Assembly (NCBI RefSeq): GCF_003353175.1
Contig: NZ_QHKS01000015.1
Span: forward strand, 385 to 64,384
Direction of reading: 5' to 3'
Source of the DNA: Paraburkholderia lacunae
GTDB taxonomy: Bacteria > Pseudomonadota > Gammaproteobacteria > Burkholderiales > Burkholderiaceae
Length of the DNA stretch: 64,000 bases
The notes beneath the pieces were generated by a model, which made no database searches, was not told where the DNA came from, and saw nothing but the letters and a program-made list of their open reading frames with translations. The position numbers and the translations under genes were made by a program. Numbering within the stretch: the first letter of the stretch is position 1; each line of letters begins with the position of its first letter. This document shows, piece by piece, positions 36,415-44,792 of this stretch.

Positions 36415-37194
36415 TCAGAACGTGCCCGGGTAAGCGCCGCCGTCGATCAGCCAGTTCTGCCCGGTGATGTAGCCGGCATGCACGCTGCACAGGAAGGCGC
36501 AGGCGCGGCCGAATTCGTCGCGATTGCCGAAACGGCCGGCTGGAATCGACTTCATGCGCCGCTGGCGCGCTTCTTCGATGGAGATGTTTTGCGCCTTGGC
36601 CTGAGCCTCGAAGGTAGTCGCGATGCGGTCGGTGTCGAACAGGCCCGGCAGCAGGTTGTTGATCGTCACGCCGGTCGGCGCCACGCTGCGCGCGAGTCCC
36701 GCGACAAAGCCGGTCAGCCCCGAGCGCGCGCCGTTCGACAGGCCCAGCACGTCGATCGGCGCCTTCACCGCCGAACTCGTGATGTTGACGATGCGCCCGT
36801 AGCCGCGTGCGCTCATCCCGTCGATGGTCGCGCGCATCAGCTCGATCGGCGCCAGCATGTTGCTTTCGAGCGCGCGGATCCAGTCTTCGTGCGTGAAGTT
36901 GCGGAAGTCGCCCGGCGGCGGGCCGCCTGCGTTGTTGACCAGAATGTCCGGTTGCGGACAGGCGGCGAGCGCCGCCGCCCGACCCTCGGGCGTGGTGATG
37001 TCGCACGCCACCGCCTTCACTTCCACGCCGCTTTGCTTGCGGATCTCGGCGGCGGTCGCCTCCAGGGTCTCCGCGGTGCGCGCGACGATCGTCAGGTTGA
37101 CGCCCTCGGCGGCGAGCGCTTCCGCGCAGCCGCGCCCGAGACCCTTGCTGGCCGCGCAAACCAGTGCGGTGCGTCCGGCGATTCCCATGTCCAT
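36415..37194 (-). CDS. SDR family oxidoreductase, atypical active site
   Basis: The 259-residue Rossmann protein has the SDR cofactor motif (ASKGLGRG), NNAG (LVNNAGG), the Asn-rich NITSSAV strand carrying the catalytic Ser, and C-terminal GQNWLIDGGAYPGTF. At the place of the usual YxxxK pair it reads LGLSNGARSGLTGF, so Tyr is Ser and Lys is Arg. This Ser-x3-Arg pattern occurs in an FabG-like subgroup of unknown chemistry. Activity is therefore uncertain. ATG 37194 has AGAGGA upstream. Confidence 0.88.
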   Translation of the reverse strand: MDMGIAGRTALVCAASKGLGRGCAEALAAEGVNLTIVARTAETLEATAAEIRKQSGVEVKAVACDITTPEGRAAALAACPQPDILVNNAGGPPPGDFRNFTHEDWIRALESNMLAPIELMRATIDGMSARGYGRIVNITSSAVKAPIDVLGLSNGARSGLTGFVAGLARSVAPTGVTINNLLPGLFDTDRIATTFEAQAKAQNISIEEARQRRMKSIPAGRFGNRDEFGRACAFLCSVHAGYITGQNWLIDGGAYPGTF

Positions 37195-37341
37195 GTGTGT
37201 GTCCTCTTGTCGAAGTCTTGAGCGCTTGTTGCAAGTTTCCCCCCGATTCTAGAAGAATCGGTGCCGGACTGTGCCGCTCGGCTGCAATCTCCGGTATCTT
37301 CCGGCGACACTCTTTCGGTAAACTTGCAGGCGTGGCGCGCC

Positions 37342-37365
37342 CGCCGGCCGGATTTCCGGCCGGCG
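37342..37365. other. perfect 10-bp hairpin in the upp leader
   Basis: CGCCGGCCGG and CCGGCCGGCG flank a four-base loop (ATTT), a very stable structure about 60 bases before the upp start. No T run follows. A second perfect small hairpin (GATTCT-AGA-AGAATC) lies at 37245-37259. The spacer 37195-37426 separates the divergent SDR and upp genes. Confidence 0.7.
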
Positions 37366-37426
37366 AGGGCCGCCGAACCGATCTCCGAAACCCGATCTCT
37401 CTTGCCGCCGCTTGCGCGCCCCCGCC

Positions 37427-38077
37427 ATGACTCAGGACAGTCGCTTTCCCAATCTCTTCATCCTCGATCACCCGCTGATCCAGCACAAGCTGTCGCACAT
37501 GCGCGACCGCGACACCTCCACCCGCACGTTCCGCGAACTGCTGCGCGAAATCACGCTGCTGATGGGCTACGAAATCACCCGCAACCTGCCGATGACCACG
37601 CGCCGCATCACCACGCCGCTCGTCGAGATCGACGCGCCGGTGATCGCCGGCAAGAAACTGGCGATCGTGCCGGTGCTGCGCGCCGGGATCGGCATGTCGG
37701 ACGGGCTGCTGGAACTGGTGCCGTCGGCGCGCGTCGGCCACATTGGCGTGTATCGCGCGGAGGATCATCGCCCGGTCGAATACCTGGTGCGCCTGCCGGA
37801 TCTGGAAGACCGCGTGTTCATTCTGTGCGATCCGATGGTGGCGACCGGCCACTCGGCCGTGCACGCGGTGGACGTGCTCAAGCGCCGCAACGTGGCCGGC
37901 GAGCATATTCTGTTCCTCGCGCTGGTGGCCGCCCCGGAAGGGGTGGAGGTGTTCCAGAACGCGCATCCGGACGTCAAGCTGTATGTGGCGTCGCTCGATT
38001 CGCATCTGAACGAGCACGCGTACATCGTGCCGGGTCTCGGCGACGCCGGCGACCGCCTGTTCGGCACGAAAAACTGA
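37427..38077 (+). CDS. upp: uracil phosphoribosyltransferase
   Basis: This pyrimidine-salvage enzyme makes UMP from uracil and PRPP. The 216-residue length is typical. It shows LIQHKLSHMRDRDTSTRTFRE at the N-terminus, PVLRAGIGMSDG, the PRPP loop CDPMVATGHSA and the uracil-binding C-terminal YIVPGLGDAGDRLFGT. ATG 37427 gives the family start; a short extension to 37412 is possible but unneeded. Confidence 0.97.
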   Translation: MTQDSRFPNLFILDHPLIQHKLSHMRDRDTSTRTFRELLREITLLMGYEITRNLPMTTRRITTPLVEIDAPVIAGKKLAIVPVLRAGIGMSDGLLELVPSARVGHIGVYRAEDHRPVEYLVRLPDLEDRVFILCDPMVATGHSAVHAVDVLKRRNVAGEHILFLALVAAPEGVEVFQNAHPDVKLYVASLDSHLNEHAYIVPGLGDAGDRLFGTKN

Positions 38078-38331
38078 AAGCGGCTTGAAAAGAACGCGAG
38101 CGGCGGGCGGAAAACGCCGCCGCCGCGCACTTTCCGGCATGGCGCCCCTCTGCCGCGCCCCCGCGGCATGATAAAATTCGAATCCGCTCAAGGAGCGGCT
38201 CAACTTGCACAACTGCCTGGCGCATCGCGCCTTTCGCGGAGCCCGCCGGGACCGGCGCGGCGTTTTCAGTCCGCTGGCCGTACCGCTCTGTCCCAACAGC
38301 GCTCCAACTTCGGTCCCGCCAGCCGGGCGTG

Positions 38332-38430
38332 ACGGGCATACCCGGGATATACCCGAGACATACCCGGGATATAACCCGGACATGCCTGGGACATAACGAG
38401 GCGGCCGTAACGGACATACCCGGGCATCAC
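38332..38430. repeat. degenerate acatacccggg repeats between upp and yebC
   Basis: About six copies of an 11-13 base element (acatacccgggat and variants) lie between 38332 and 38430. Several contain the palindrome cccggg. The 486-base spacer (38078-38563) otherwise has no gene. A TAAAAT at 38172-38177 is a possible -10 for yebC, without a good -35. Confidence 0.75.
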
Positions 38431-38563
38431 GAGGCCAGGCATGACCAGGCGTTGAGCAAGCTGAAACCGTCTGACATCGAGGCGCGCAAAACGCAGGCGC
38501 CCGACATCGCAACGACAATTGCACTATGCGTGCGCCCCGCTGGCGCGCGCGATGGAGAAAGGT

Positions 38564-39292
38564 ATGGCGGGTCATTCGAAATGGGCCAACATCAAGCATA
38601 AGAAAGCAGCGGCCGACGCCAAGCGCGGCAAGGTCTGGACGCGGCTCATCAAGGAAATTCAGGTCGCGGCGCGCATGGGCGGCGGCGACATCGACTCGAA
38701 TCCGCGTCTGCGGCTCGCCGTCGAAAAGGCGTACGACGCCAACATGCCGAAAGATAACGTCAACCGTGCGATCCAGCGCGGCGTAGGCGGCGTCGACGGT
38801 GCAAACTACGAAGAAATCCGCTACGAGGGCTACGGCATCGGCGGCGCGGCGGTGATCGTCGACACGATGACCGACAACCGCACGCGTACGGTGGCGGAAG
38901 TGCGTCACGCGTTCTCGAAGAACGGCGGCAACATGGGTACGGACGGCTCGGTGTCGTTCATGTTCGATCACGTCGGCCAGTTCCTGTTCGCGCCCGGCAC
39001 GCCGGAAGACAAGCTGATGGAAGCCGCGCTGGAAGCCGGTGCTGACGACGTCGTCACGAACGAAGACGGCAGTATCGAAGTGCTGTGCCCGCCGAACGAT
39101 TTCCCGAAGGTGAAGACTGCGCTCGAAGCCGCGGGCTTCAAGGCCGAAGTGGCCGAGGTGACGATGAAACCTCAGACGGAAGTCGAATTTACCGGCGACG
39201 ACGCGGTGAAAATGCAGAAGCTGCTCGACGCGCTGGAGAATCTGGACGACGTGCAGGAAGTCTATACAAACGCCGCGATCGCCGACGAATGA
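38564..39292 (+). CDS. yebC: YebC/PmpR family protein (TACO1-like)
   Basis: The 242-residue protein starts with the invariant MAGHSKWANIKHKKAAADAK, continues with NMPKDNVNRAIQRGVGG and ends VYTNAAIADE. Members were called transcriptional regulators and more recently were shown to help ribosomes through difficult sequences such as proline stretches. ATG 38564 follows an AAGGT directly; the longer in-frame form is not conserved. Confidence 0.96.
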   Translation: MAGHSKWANIKHKKAAADAKRGKVWTRLIKEIQVAARMGGGDIDSNPRLRLAVEKAYDANMPKDNVNRAIQRGVGGVDGANYEEIRYEGYGIGGAAVIVDTMTDNRTRTVAEVRHAFSKNGGNMGTDGSVSFMFDHVGQFLFAPGTPEDKLMEAALEAGADDVVTNEDGSIEVLCPPNDFPKVKTALEAAGFKAEVAEVTMKPQTEVEFTGDDAVKMQKLLDALENLDDVQEVYTNAAIADE

Positions 39293-39533
39293 GCGTGCCC
39301 CGGCGGCGCACGGGTTTGCATCGACCCGCTGCCCAAGCCGCCGGCCGGCCCTCGCGTTGCTGCTGAGCGGGCGTTTGCAGCGTTTTCCGTATCGTTGCCG
39401 CACCGTTTTCACACGGGTTCGCAATGTGGCTTGCGCCACCGCCAGGCCTTTCGCGCTGTGCGAACCTTGCTGCTATTGCACGGCTGAGCGCGCTGCGTCA
39501 GCCGTTTATGGTTTTTAAGTCTCGGGGATTCAC

Positions 39534-40832
39534 ATGAAGTTACTCGTCGTCGGTTCCGGCGGTCGCGAACATGCGCTCGCATGGAAGCTCGCGCAATCGC
39601 CACGGGTCCAGCTCGTCTATGTTGCTCCCGGCAACGGCGGCACTGCCCAGGACGAGCGTCTGCGCAATATCGACATCAGCGAGCCGGCCGCGCTCGCCGA
39701 TTTTGTCGAGAAAGAACAGATCGCCTTCACGCTGGTCGGGCCGGAAGGGCCGCTCGCCGCGGGTATCGTCAACCTGTTCCGCTCGCGTGGTCTGAAGATT
39801 TTCGGACCGAGCAAGGAAGCCGCACAGCTCGAAAGCTCGAAGGATTTCGCCAAGGCATTCATGAAGCGCCACGCGATCCCGACCGCCGAATACGAAACCT
39901 TCGCCGACGTCGCCGCGGCGCACGCGTATCTCGACGCCAAGGGCGCACCGATCGTCATCAAGGCCGACGGCCTCGCCGCCGGCAAGGGCGTGGTGGTCGC
40001 GCAAACGCTGGAAGAAGCGCATGCCGCGGTCGACATGATGCTGTCGGACAACAAGCTCGGCGATGCGGGCGCGCGCGTCGTGATCGAGGAATTCCTCGCC
40101 GGCGAAGAAGCGAGCTTCATCGTGATGGTGGACGGCAAGCATGTGCTGCCGCTCGCGTCGAGCCAGGATCACAAGCGTCTGCTCGACGGCGACCTGGGCC
40201 CGAACACCGGAGGCATGGGCGCTTATTCGCCCGCGCCGATCGTCACGCCGCAACTGCATGCCCGCGTGATGCGCGAAATCATCCTGCCGACCGTGCGCGG
40301 CATGGAGAAGGAAGGCATCCGCTTCACCGGTTTCCTGTATGCGGGTCTGATGATCGACGCGCAAGGCAACCCGAAAACGCTCGAATTCAACTGCCGGATG
40401 GGCGACCCGGAAACGCAGCCGATCATGGCGCGTCTGAAGGGCGATTTCTCGAAGGTGGTCGAGCAGGCGATCGCCGGCACGCTCGATACGGTCGAACTGG
40501 AATGGGACCGCCGTACCGCGCTCGGCGTGGTGCTGGCCGCCCACAACTATCCGGAGACACCGCGCAAGGGCGACCGCATCAGCGACATCCCGGCCGAAGC
40601 GGCGGATTCGGTCACGTTCCATGCCGGCACCACGCTCGCCGGCGGCAAGCTGAGCACCTCGGGTGGCCGCGTATTGTGCGTGGTCGGTCTGGCGGATTCG
40701 GTGCGCAGCGCGCAGTCGGTCGCGTACGAGACGATCAATCAGATCTCGTTCGACGGCATGCAGTATCGCCGCGACATCGGCTACCGTGCGCTGAACCGCA
40801 AGCACGACGCCAAGATCGAAGGTAAGCACTAA
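39534..40832 (+). CDS. purD: phosphoribosylamine-glycine ligase
   Basis: This GAR synthetase catalyses the second step of purine synthesis, joining phosphoribosylamine and glycine with ATP. The 432-residue protein has MKLLVVGSGGREHALAWKL, the ATP-grasp core (IVIKADGLAAGKGVVVA) and GPNTGGMGAYSPAP. It heads the purD-hemF-nadD-rsfS-rlmH-maf-rng block. The 241 bases before it (39293-39533) contain no gene. Confidence 0.98.
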   Translation: MKLLVVGSGGREHALAWKLAQSPRVQLVYVAPGNGGTAQDERLRNIDISEPAALADFVEKEQIAFTLVGPEGPLAAGIVNLFRSRGLKIFGPSKEAAQLESSKDFAKAFMKRHAIPTAEYETFADVAAAHAYLDAKGAPIVIKADGLAAGKGVVVAQTLEEAHAAVDMMLSDNKLGDAGARVVIEEFLAGEEASFIVMVDGKHVLPLASSQDHKRLLDGDLGPNTGGMGAYSPAPIVTPQLHARVMREIILPTVRGMEKEGIRFTGFLYAGLMIDAQGNPKTLEFNCRMGDPETQPIMARLKGDFSKVVEQAIAGTLDTVELEWDRRTALGVVLAAHNYPETPRKGDRISDIPAEAADSVTFHAGTTLAGGKLSTSGGRVLCVVGLADSVRSAQSVAYETINQISFDGMQYRRDIGYRALNRKHDAKIEGKH

Positions 40833-41004
40833 GCCACGACCCTGCTCGCCCGTAAGGTGGCGCCATCGGCGCTACACTGCGGGTTTTCAGCGGCTGTTCC
40901 GGAGTCCGCCGCATGATGCGGGCGCCCATCAGGTACTGCTCCGGCTACCGCCAAACGGGTTCCAGGCGACACCCAGACGCGACGGCGAGGCGCGAGGGCC
41001 GGAC

Positions 41005-41040
41005 GAACAACCGTACAAACAACCGCGCCGACAACCGTAC
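41005..41040 (+). repeat. short 12-bp repeat before hemF
   Basis: Three 12-bp units with the core acaaccg lie at 41005, 41017 and 41029 in the 302-base purD-hemF spacer (40833-41134). The frame of hemF is open upstream through them, but the HemF family starts at the ATG 41135, so this is leader. Nothing else was recognised in the spacer. Confidence 0.7.
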
Positions 41041-41134
41041 CGCCGCGCTTTCGCCGGACTATCCGAACAAAGCCGGCCGCCCTTCACGAAGAACCCGCGG
41101 CGCGACAAGCGTGCCGCACTCAGCATCTGCATTC

Positions 41135-42058
41135 ATGACCGAATCGAGCTATGACGCACAGGCCGTGCGTAGCTGGCTACAAGGCCTGCAAACGCATATC
41201 GCGGACACGCTCGGCGCGTTCGACGGTACGCCGTTCGCCACTGACGCATGGCAGCGCGCCCCCGGCGAGAAGCTGCGCGGCGGCGGCTGCACGCGGATTC
41301 TCGAAGGCGGCAAGTTCTTCGAGCGCGCCGGCATCGGTTTCTCGGACGTCGCCGGCGACACCTTGCCCGGCTCGGCGAGCGCGGCGCGTCCGCAACTGGC
41401 TGGCCGCGGCTTCGAAGCAATGGGCGTCTCGCTCGTGCTGCACCCGCACAATCCGCACTGCCCGACCGTGCATATGAACGTGCGCCTGCTGATCGCGACC
41501 AAGGCGGGCGAAGACCCGGTCTTCTGGTTCGGCGGCGGCATGGATCTGACGCCGTACTACGGCTACGAAGAAGACGCGCGATATTTCCATCGGGTCTGCC
41601 GCGACGCGTTGCAGCCTTACGGCGCGGACCTCTATCCGAGTTTCAAGCGCTGGTGCGACGAGTATTTCTTCCTCAAGCACCGGAACGAACCGCGCGGCAT
41701 CGGCGGGATTTTCTTCGACGATTTCTCCGCGCCGGGCTTCGATCAATCGTTCGCGATGCTGAAAAGCGTCGGCGATGCGTTCCTCAAAGCGTATATGCCG
41801 ATCATCGAAAAGCGCCGCAACATTCCGTACAGCCAGGCCGAGCGCGATTTCCAGGCCTACCGGCGCGGCCGCTACGTCGAGTTCAATCTGGTCTTCGACC
41901 GTGGCACACTGTTCGGGCTGCAGAGCGGCGGACGCACCGAATCGATTCTGATGTCGATGCCGCCTGTGGCGAACTGGCGCTACAACTGGCAACCCGAACC
42001 GGGCACGCCGGAAGCGCGTCTTTACAGCGATTTTCTCGTGCCGCGCGAGTGGGTGTGA
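41135..42058 (+). CDS. hemF: oxygen-dependent coproporphyrinogen III oxidase
   Basis: This enzyme converts coproporphyrinogen III to protoporphyrinogen IX with oxygen in heme synthesis. At 307 residues it is full length. HPHNPHCPTVHMNVR (catalytic His region), FGGGMDLTPYYGYEEDA and PRGIGGIFFDDF are intact. ATG 41135 gives the expected N-terminus (MTESSYDAQAVRSWLQGLQ). Confidence 0.97.
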   Translation: MTESSYDAQAVRSWLQGLQTHIADTLGAFDGTPFATDAWQRAPGEKLRGGGCTRILEGGKFFERAGIGFSDVAGDTLPGSASAARPQLAGRGFEAMGVSLVLHPHNPHCPTVHMNVRLLIATKAGEDPVFWFGGGMDLTPYYGYEEDARYFHRVCRDALQPYGADLYPSFKRWCDEYFFLKHRNEPRGIGGIFFDDFSAPGFDQSFAMLKSVGDAFLKAYMPIIEKRRNIPYSQAERDFQAYRRGRYVEFNLVFDRGTLFGLQSGGRTESILMSMPPVANWRYNWQPEPGTPEARLYSDFLVPREWV

Positions 42059-42107
42059 GGCTCGCGCCCGCACCGCACCCGGCATCGTCACGACAAAGGA
42101 TTTTCAC

Positions 42108-42863
42108 CTGAAGCCGAACGCTCATCCCGTCGCCCTGCCCCGCCGGATCGGACTGCTCGGCGGCACTTTCGATCCGATCCACGACGGCCATCTCGCGCTG
42201 GCGCGCCGTTTCGCCGACGTGCTGCAACTGACCGAACTGGTGCTGCTGCCGGCCGGCCAGCCGTGGCAGAAATCGGACGTGTCGGCGGCCGTGCATCGCC
42301 TCGCCATGACGCGCGCGGCGGCAAGCGAACTCGTGCTGCCGGGCGTCACAGTACGCGTCGCGACCGACGAGATCGATCACGACGGCCCCACTTACACCAT
42401 CGACACGCTGCAACGCTGGCGTGAACGCGAAGGTCAGGAGGCATCGATTGCGCTGCTGATCGGCGCGGATCAGCTGGTGCATCTCGACACCTGGCACGAC
42501 TGGCGGCGTCTGTTCGACTTCGCGCATATCTGCGCGGCCACTCGTCCCGGTTTCGACCTCGCGTCGATTCCGCCGGCGGTCGCGCAAGAAATCGACGCGC
42601 GCCGCGCCCGCGCCGAGGTGCTGCAAGCCACGTCGTGCGGCCACTTGCTGATCGATACGACGCTTGCGTTCAACGTCTCGGCCACCGACATTCGCGCGTA
42701 TCTGCGCGAACAGGTAGCGCAGCGGCTCGCCCAGCATACGGGCGGCGAACGGCGCGGCAAACAGCAGGGCGAGCAGCAGGACCAGAACCAGGCCCGCGCC
42801 GCGAGCCATGTCCCCGCTGCGGTGTGGGACTATATTCTTCAACATCATCTGTACCACCGGTAA
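42108..42863 (+). CDS. nadD: nicotinate-nucleotide adenylyltransferase
   Basis: NadD forms deamido-NAD from nicotinate mononucleotide and ATP; it is usually essential. The nucleotidyltransferase motif RRIGLLGGTFDPIHDGHLAL lies near the N-terminus, and the NVSATDIRAYLR motif (SxTxxR) near the C-terminus. The frame has no ATG, GTG or TTG before the GGTFDPIH motif. The only well-placed start is CTG 42108, seven bases after AAAGGA (42096-42101), giving 251 residues. A start at GTG 42219 would delete the active-site loop and is rejected. The last 35 residues include an Arg/Gln-rich insert (GGERRGKQQGEQQDQNQ). The next gene follows within 5 bases. Confidence 0.93.
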   Translation: MKPNAHPVALPRRIGLLGGTFDPIHDGHLALARRFADVLQLTELVLLPAGQPWQKSDVSAAVHRLAMTRAAASELVLPGVTVRVATDEIDHDGPTYTIDTLQRWREREGQEASIALLIGADQLVHLDTWHDWRRLFDFAHICAATRPGFDLASIPPAVAQEIDARRARAEVLQATSCGHLLIDTTLAFNVSATDIRAYLREQVAQRLAQHTGGERRGKQQGEQQDQNQARAASHVPAAVWDYILQHHLYHR

Positions 42864-42867
42864 CCCC

Positions 42868-43320
42868 ATGGATATTCGCAAACTGCAACGCGTGATCGTC
42901 GACGCTCTCGAAGACGTGAAGGCGCAAGACATCAAGGTGTTCAACACCAGCCACCTGACCGCTCTGTTCGATCGCGTGATCGTCGCGAGCGGCACCTCGA
43001 ACCGCCAGACCAAAGCGCTCGCCTCCAGCGTGCGCGAGAACGTCAAGGAAGCCGGCGGCGACATCGTCAGCACCGAAGGCGAGGACATCGGCGAATGGGT
43101 GCTGGTCGATTGCGGCGACGCGATCGTGCACATCCTGCAACCGGCACTGCGCCAGTACTACAACCTCGAAGAAATCTGGGGCGAGAAGCCGGTGCGCCTC
43201 AAGCTGTCGACGCCGAACCCGTTCGGCGGCGCGAGCGCAAGCGAGCCGCTTGACGACGAGGAAGAAGACGAAGCGCCGGCTGCGAAGCCCGCCCGCAAGT
43301 CGCCGGCACGCCGCCGCTAA
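42868..43320 (+). CDS. rsfS: ribosome silencing factor
   Basis: RsfS binds ribosomal protein uL14 and blocks subunit joining under starvation. The 150-residue protein has MDIRKLQRVIVDALEDVKAQ, FDRVIVASGTSNRQTKALA, and the WVLVDCGDAIVHIL block. The C-terminal about 35 residues are an acidic stretch followed by a Lys/Arg/Ala tail, longer than in E. coli. ATG 42868 gives the family start. Confidence 0.96.
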   Translation: MDIRKLQRVIVDALEDVKAQDIKVFNTSHLTALFDRVIVASGTSNRQTKALASSVRENVKEAGGDIVSTEGEDIGEWVLVDCGDAIVHILQPALRQYYNLEEIWGEKPVRLKLSTPNPFGGASASEPLDDEEEDEAPAAKPARKSPARRR

Positions 43321-43345
43321 GCGCTTTGGCTCGCCCATCGCCTGA

Positions 43346-43429
43346 TTTGCGACTGTCTTTGCGACTGTCTTTGCGACTGTCTTTGCGACTGTCTTTGCGA
43401 CTGTCTTTGCGATCGTCTCTGCGATCGAA
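43346..43429 (+). repeat. 12-bp tandem repeat between rsfS and rlmH
   Basis: Five exact copies of tttgcgactgtc (43346-43405) are followed by two diverged copies (43406-43429). The array fills most of the 139-base spacer. It ends about 30 bases before the rlmH start. Confidence 0.94.
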
Positions 43430-43459
43430 TCCGCGTTCATATCCGCGATTACATCCGTG

Positions 43460-43930
43460 ATGAAGCTGCACATCCTCGCCGTCGGCCACAAGATGCCGGA
43501 CTGGATCGCTACCGGTTTCGACGAATACGCGAAGCGCATGCCGCCCGAGCTGCGTATCGAGCTGCGCGAGATCAAGCCCGAGCAGCGTTCGTCAGGGCGG
43601 CCGGCGGAAAGCGTGATGGCTGCCGAGCGGCAGAAGATCGAGGCCGCGTTGCCGAAGAACGCGCGCATTGTCGCGCTCGATGAACGCGGCAAGGACTGGA
43701 CCACGATGCAGCTTGCCGCCGCCCTGCCCGGCTGGCAGCAGGACGGCCGCGACGTGGCGTTTCTGATCGGCGGCGCCGACGGGCTCGACCCCGATTTGAA
43801 AGCGCGTGCCGACATGCTGCTGCGTGTCTCGAGTCTGACGCTGCCGCACGCGATGGTCCGTGTGCTGCTCGCCGAACAGCTTTACCGCGCGTGGACCATC
43901 ACGCAAAATCACCCTTATCACCGCGCGTGA
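43460..43930 (+). CDS. rlmH: 23S rRNA (pseudouridine1915-N3) methyltransferase
   Basis: This SPOUT methyltransferase modifies pseudouridine 1915 in helix 69 of 23S rRNA. The 156-residue length is standard. It shows MKLHILAVGHKMPDW, LDERGKDWTT, the SAM-knot motif FLIGGADGL and the C-terminal LLAEQLYRAWTI with HPYHR. ATG 43460 is preferred over the adjacent GTG 43457. Confidence 0.96.
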   Translation: MKLHILAVGHKMPDWIATGFDEYAKRMPPELRIELREIKPEQRSSGRPAESVMAAERQKIEAALPKNARIVALDERGKDWTTMQLAAALPGWQQDGRDVAFLIGGADGLDPDLKARADMLLRVSSLTLPHAMVRVLLAEQLYRAWTITQNHPYHRA

Positions 43931-43989
43931 GCGAACGAGGCGGCTGACAGATCGCGCGTTTTCCGGTCTCGTTGCCTGCGGCGCCGGTC

Positions 43990-44103
43990 GACGCGCTGAT
44001 TGGCGTGCTCATTGACGCGCTAGTTGCCCCGCTCATCGACGAGCGCATCGACACGCTCATTGACGCGCTTGTCGACACGCTCGTCGATGCGCTCGTCGAT
44101 GCT
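43990..44103 (+). repeat. degenerate 12-bp tandem repeat between rlmH and maf
   Basis: Nine 12-bp units (gacgcgctcatt-like) run from 43990 to 44097 with a partial tenth. Units differ by one to five bases, so this array is older or less homogenised than the rsfS-rlmH array. Its sequence is unrelated to that array. Confidence 0.88.
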
Positions 44104-44156
44104 TGAAAGACAAGCTCATCGCGCGTTCATGCAATCCGCTTCTTCGAAACCTGTTC

Positions 44157-44783
44157 ATGCCAAGCTCCGCCGCGCTGCACCCGTTCGTCTACCTCGCTTC
44201 TCAAAGTCCGCGCCGCCAGGAGTTGCTGCAGCAACTCGGCGTGCGCTTCGAACTGCTGCTGCCGCGTCCCGATGAAGACGCCGAAGCGCTCGAGGCCGAG
44301 CTGCCCGGCGAGCGAGCGCGCGACTACGTGCAACGCGTCTGCATTGCCAAGGCACATGCCGCACGCGCGCGCCTCGTGGCCGGCGAGCATGCTGTGCAGC
44401 CGATCCTGGTTGCGGACACAACCGTCACGATCGACGACGCGATCCTCGGCAAACCCGTCGATGCAGACGACGCGTTCGCGATGCTCACGCGTCTGGCCGG
44501 CCGCGATCACGAAGTGCTGACGGCCGTGGCCGTGGTCGACACGGCGGGCACCTTGTTGCCCGCCGCGCTATCGGTGTCCAAGGTGCGCTTTGCTGCACTG
44601 CACGCGGATGCGATTCGCCGCTATGCGGCGAGCGGCGAGCCGCTCGGCAAGGCGGGGGCGTATGGCGTGCAAGGACGCGCGGCCGAGTTTATCGAGCATA
44701 TCGACGGGTCCTATTCAGGTATCATGGGTTTGCCGCTTTTTGAAACCGCTGCCCTCCTGCGTGCAGCGCGCATCGACTTCTAA
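44157..44783 (+). CDS. maf: Maf-type nucleotide pyrophosphatase
   Basis: Maf proteins hydrolyse dTTP, UTP or modified nucleotides to the monophosphate, a house-cleaning role. The 208-residue protein has YLASQSPRRQELL, the catalytic-Asp segment ILVADTTVTIDD, and GAYGVQGRAAEFIEHIDGSYSGIMGLP. ATG 44157 gives the family start; a TTG at 44103 lies in the repeat array. It ends nine bases before rng. Confidence 0.94.
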   Translation: MPSSAALHPFVYLASQSPRRQELLQQLGVRFELLLPRPDEDAEALEAELPGERARDYVQRVCIAKAHAARARLVAGEHAVQPILVADTTVTIDDAILGKPVDADDAFAMLTRLAGRDHEVLTAVAVVDTAGTLLPAALSVSKVRFAALHADAIRRYAASGEPLGKAGAYGVQGRAAEFIEHIDGSYSGIMGLPLFETAALLRAARIDF

Positions 44784-44792
44784 AACAACACC

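Noticed and set aside
36353..39439. Minus-strand open frame of about 1000 codons across SDR, upp and yebC
   Set aside because: It runs against two recognised plus-strand genes and through the acataccc repeats; the composition is that of a shadow frame.
42219..42863. nadD starting at GTG 42219
   Set aside because: This would remove the GGTFDPIHDGHL nucleotide-binding motif that is encoded just upstream in frame.
43346..44103. Regular repeats considered as a CRISPR array
   Set aside because: Units are contiguous with no unique spacers, and no cas gene is present; the same holds for the other arrays.
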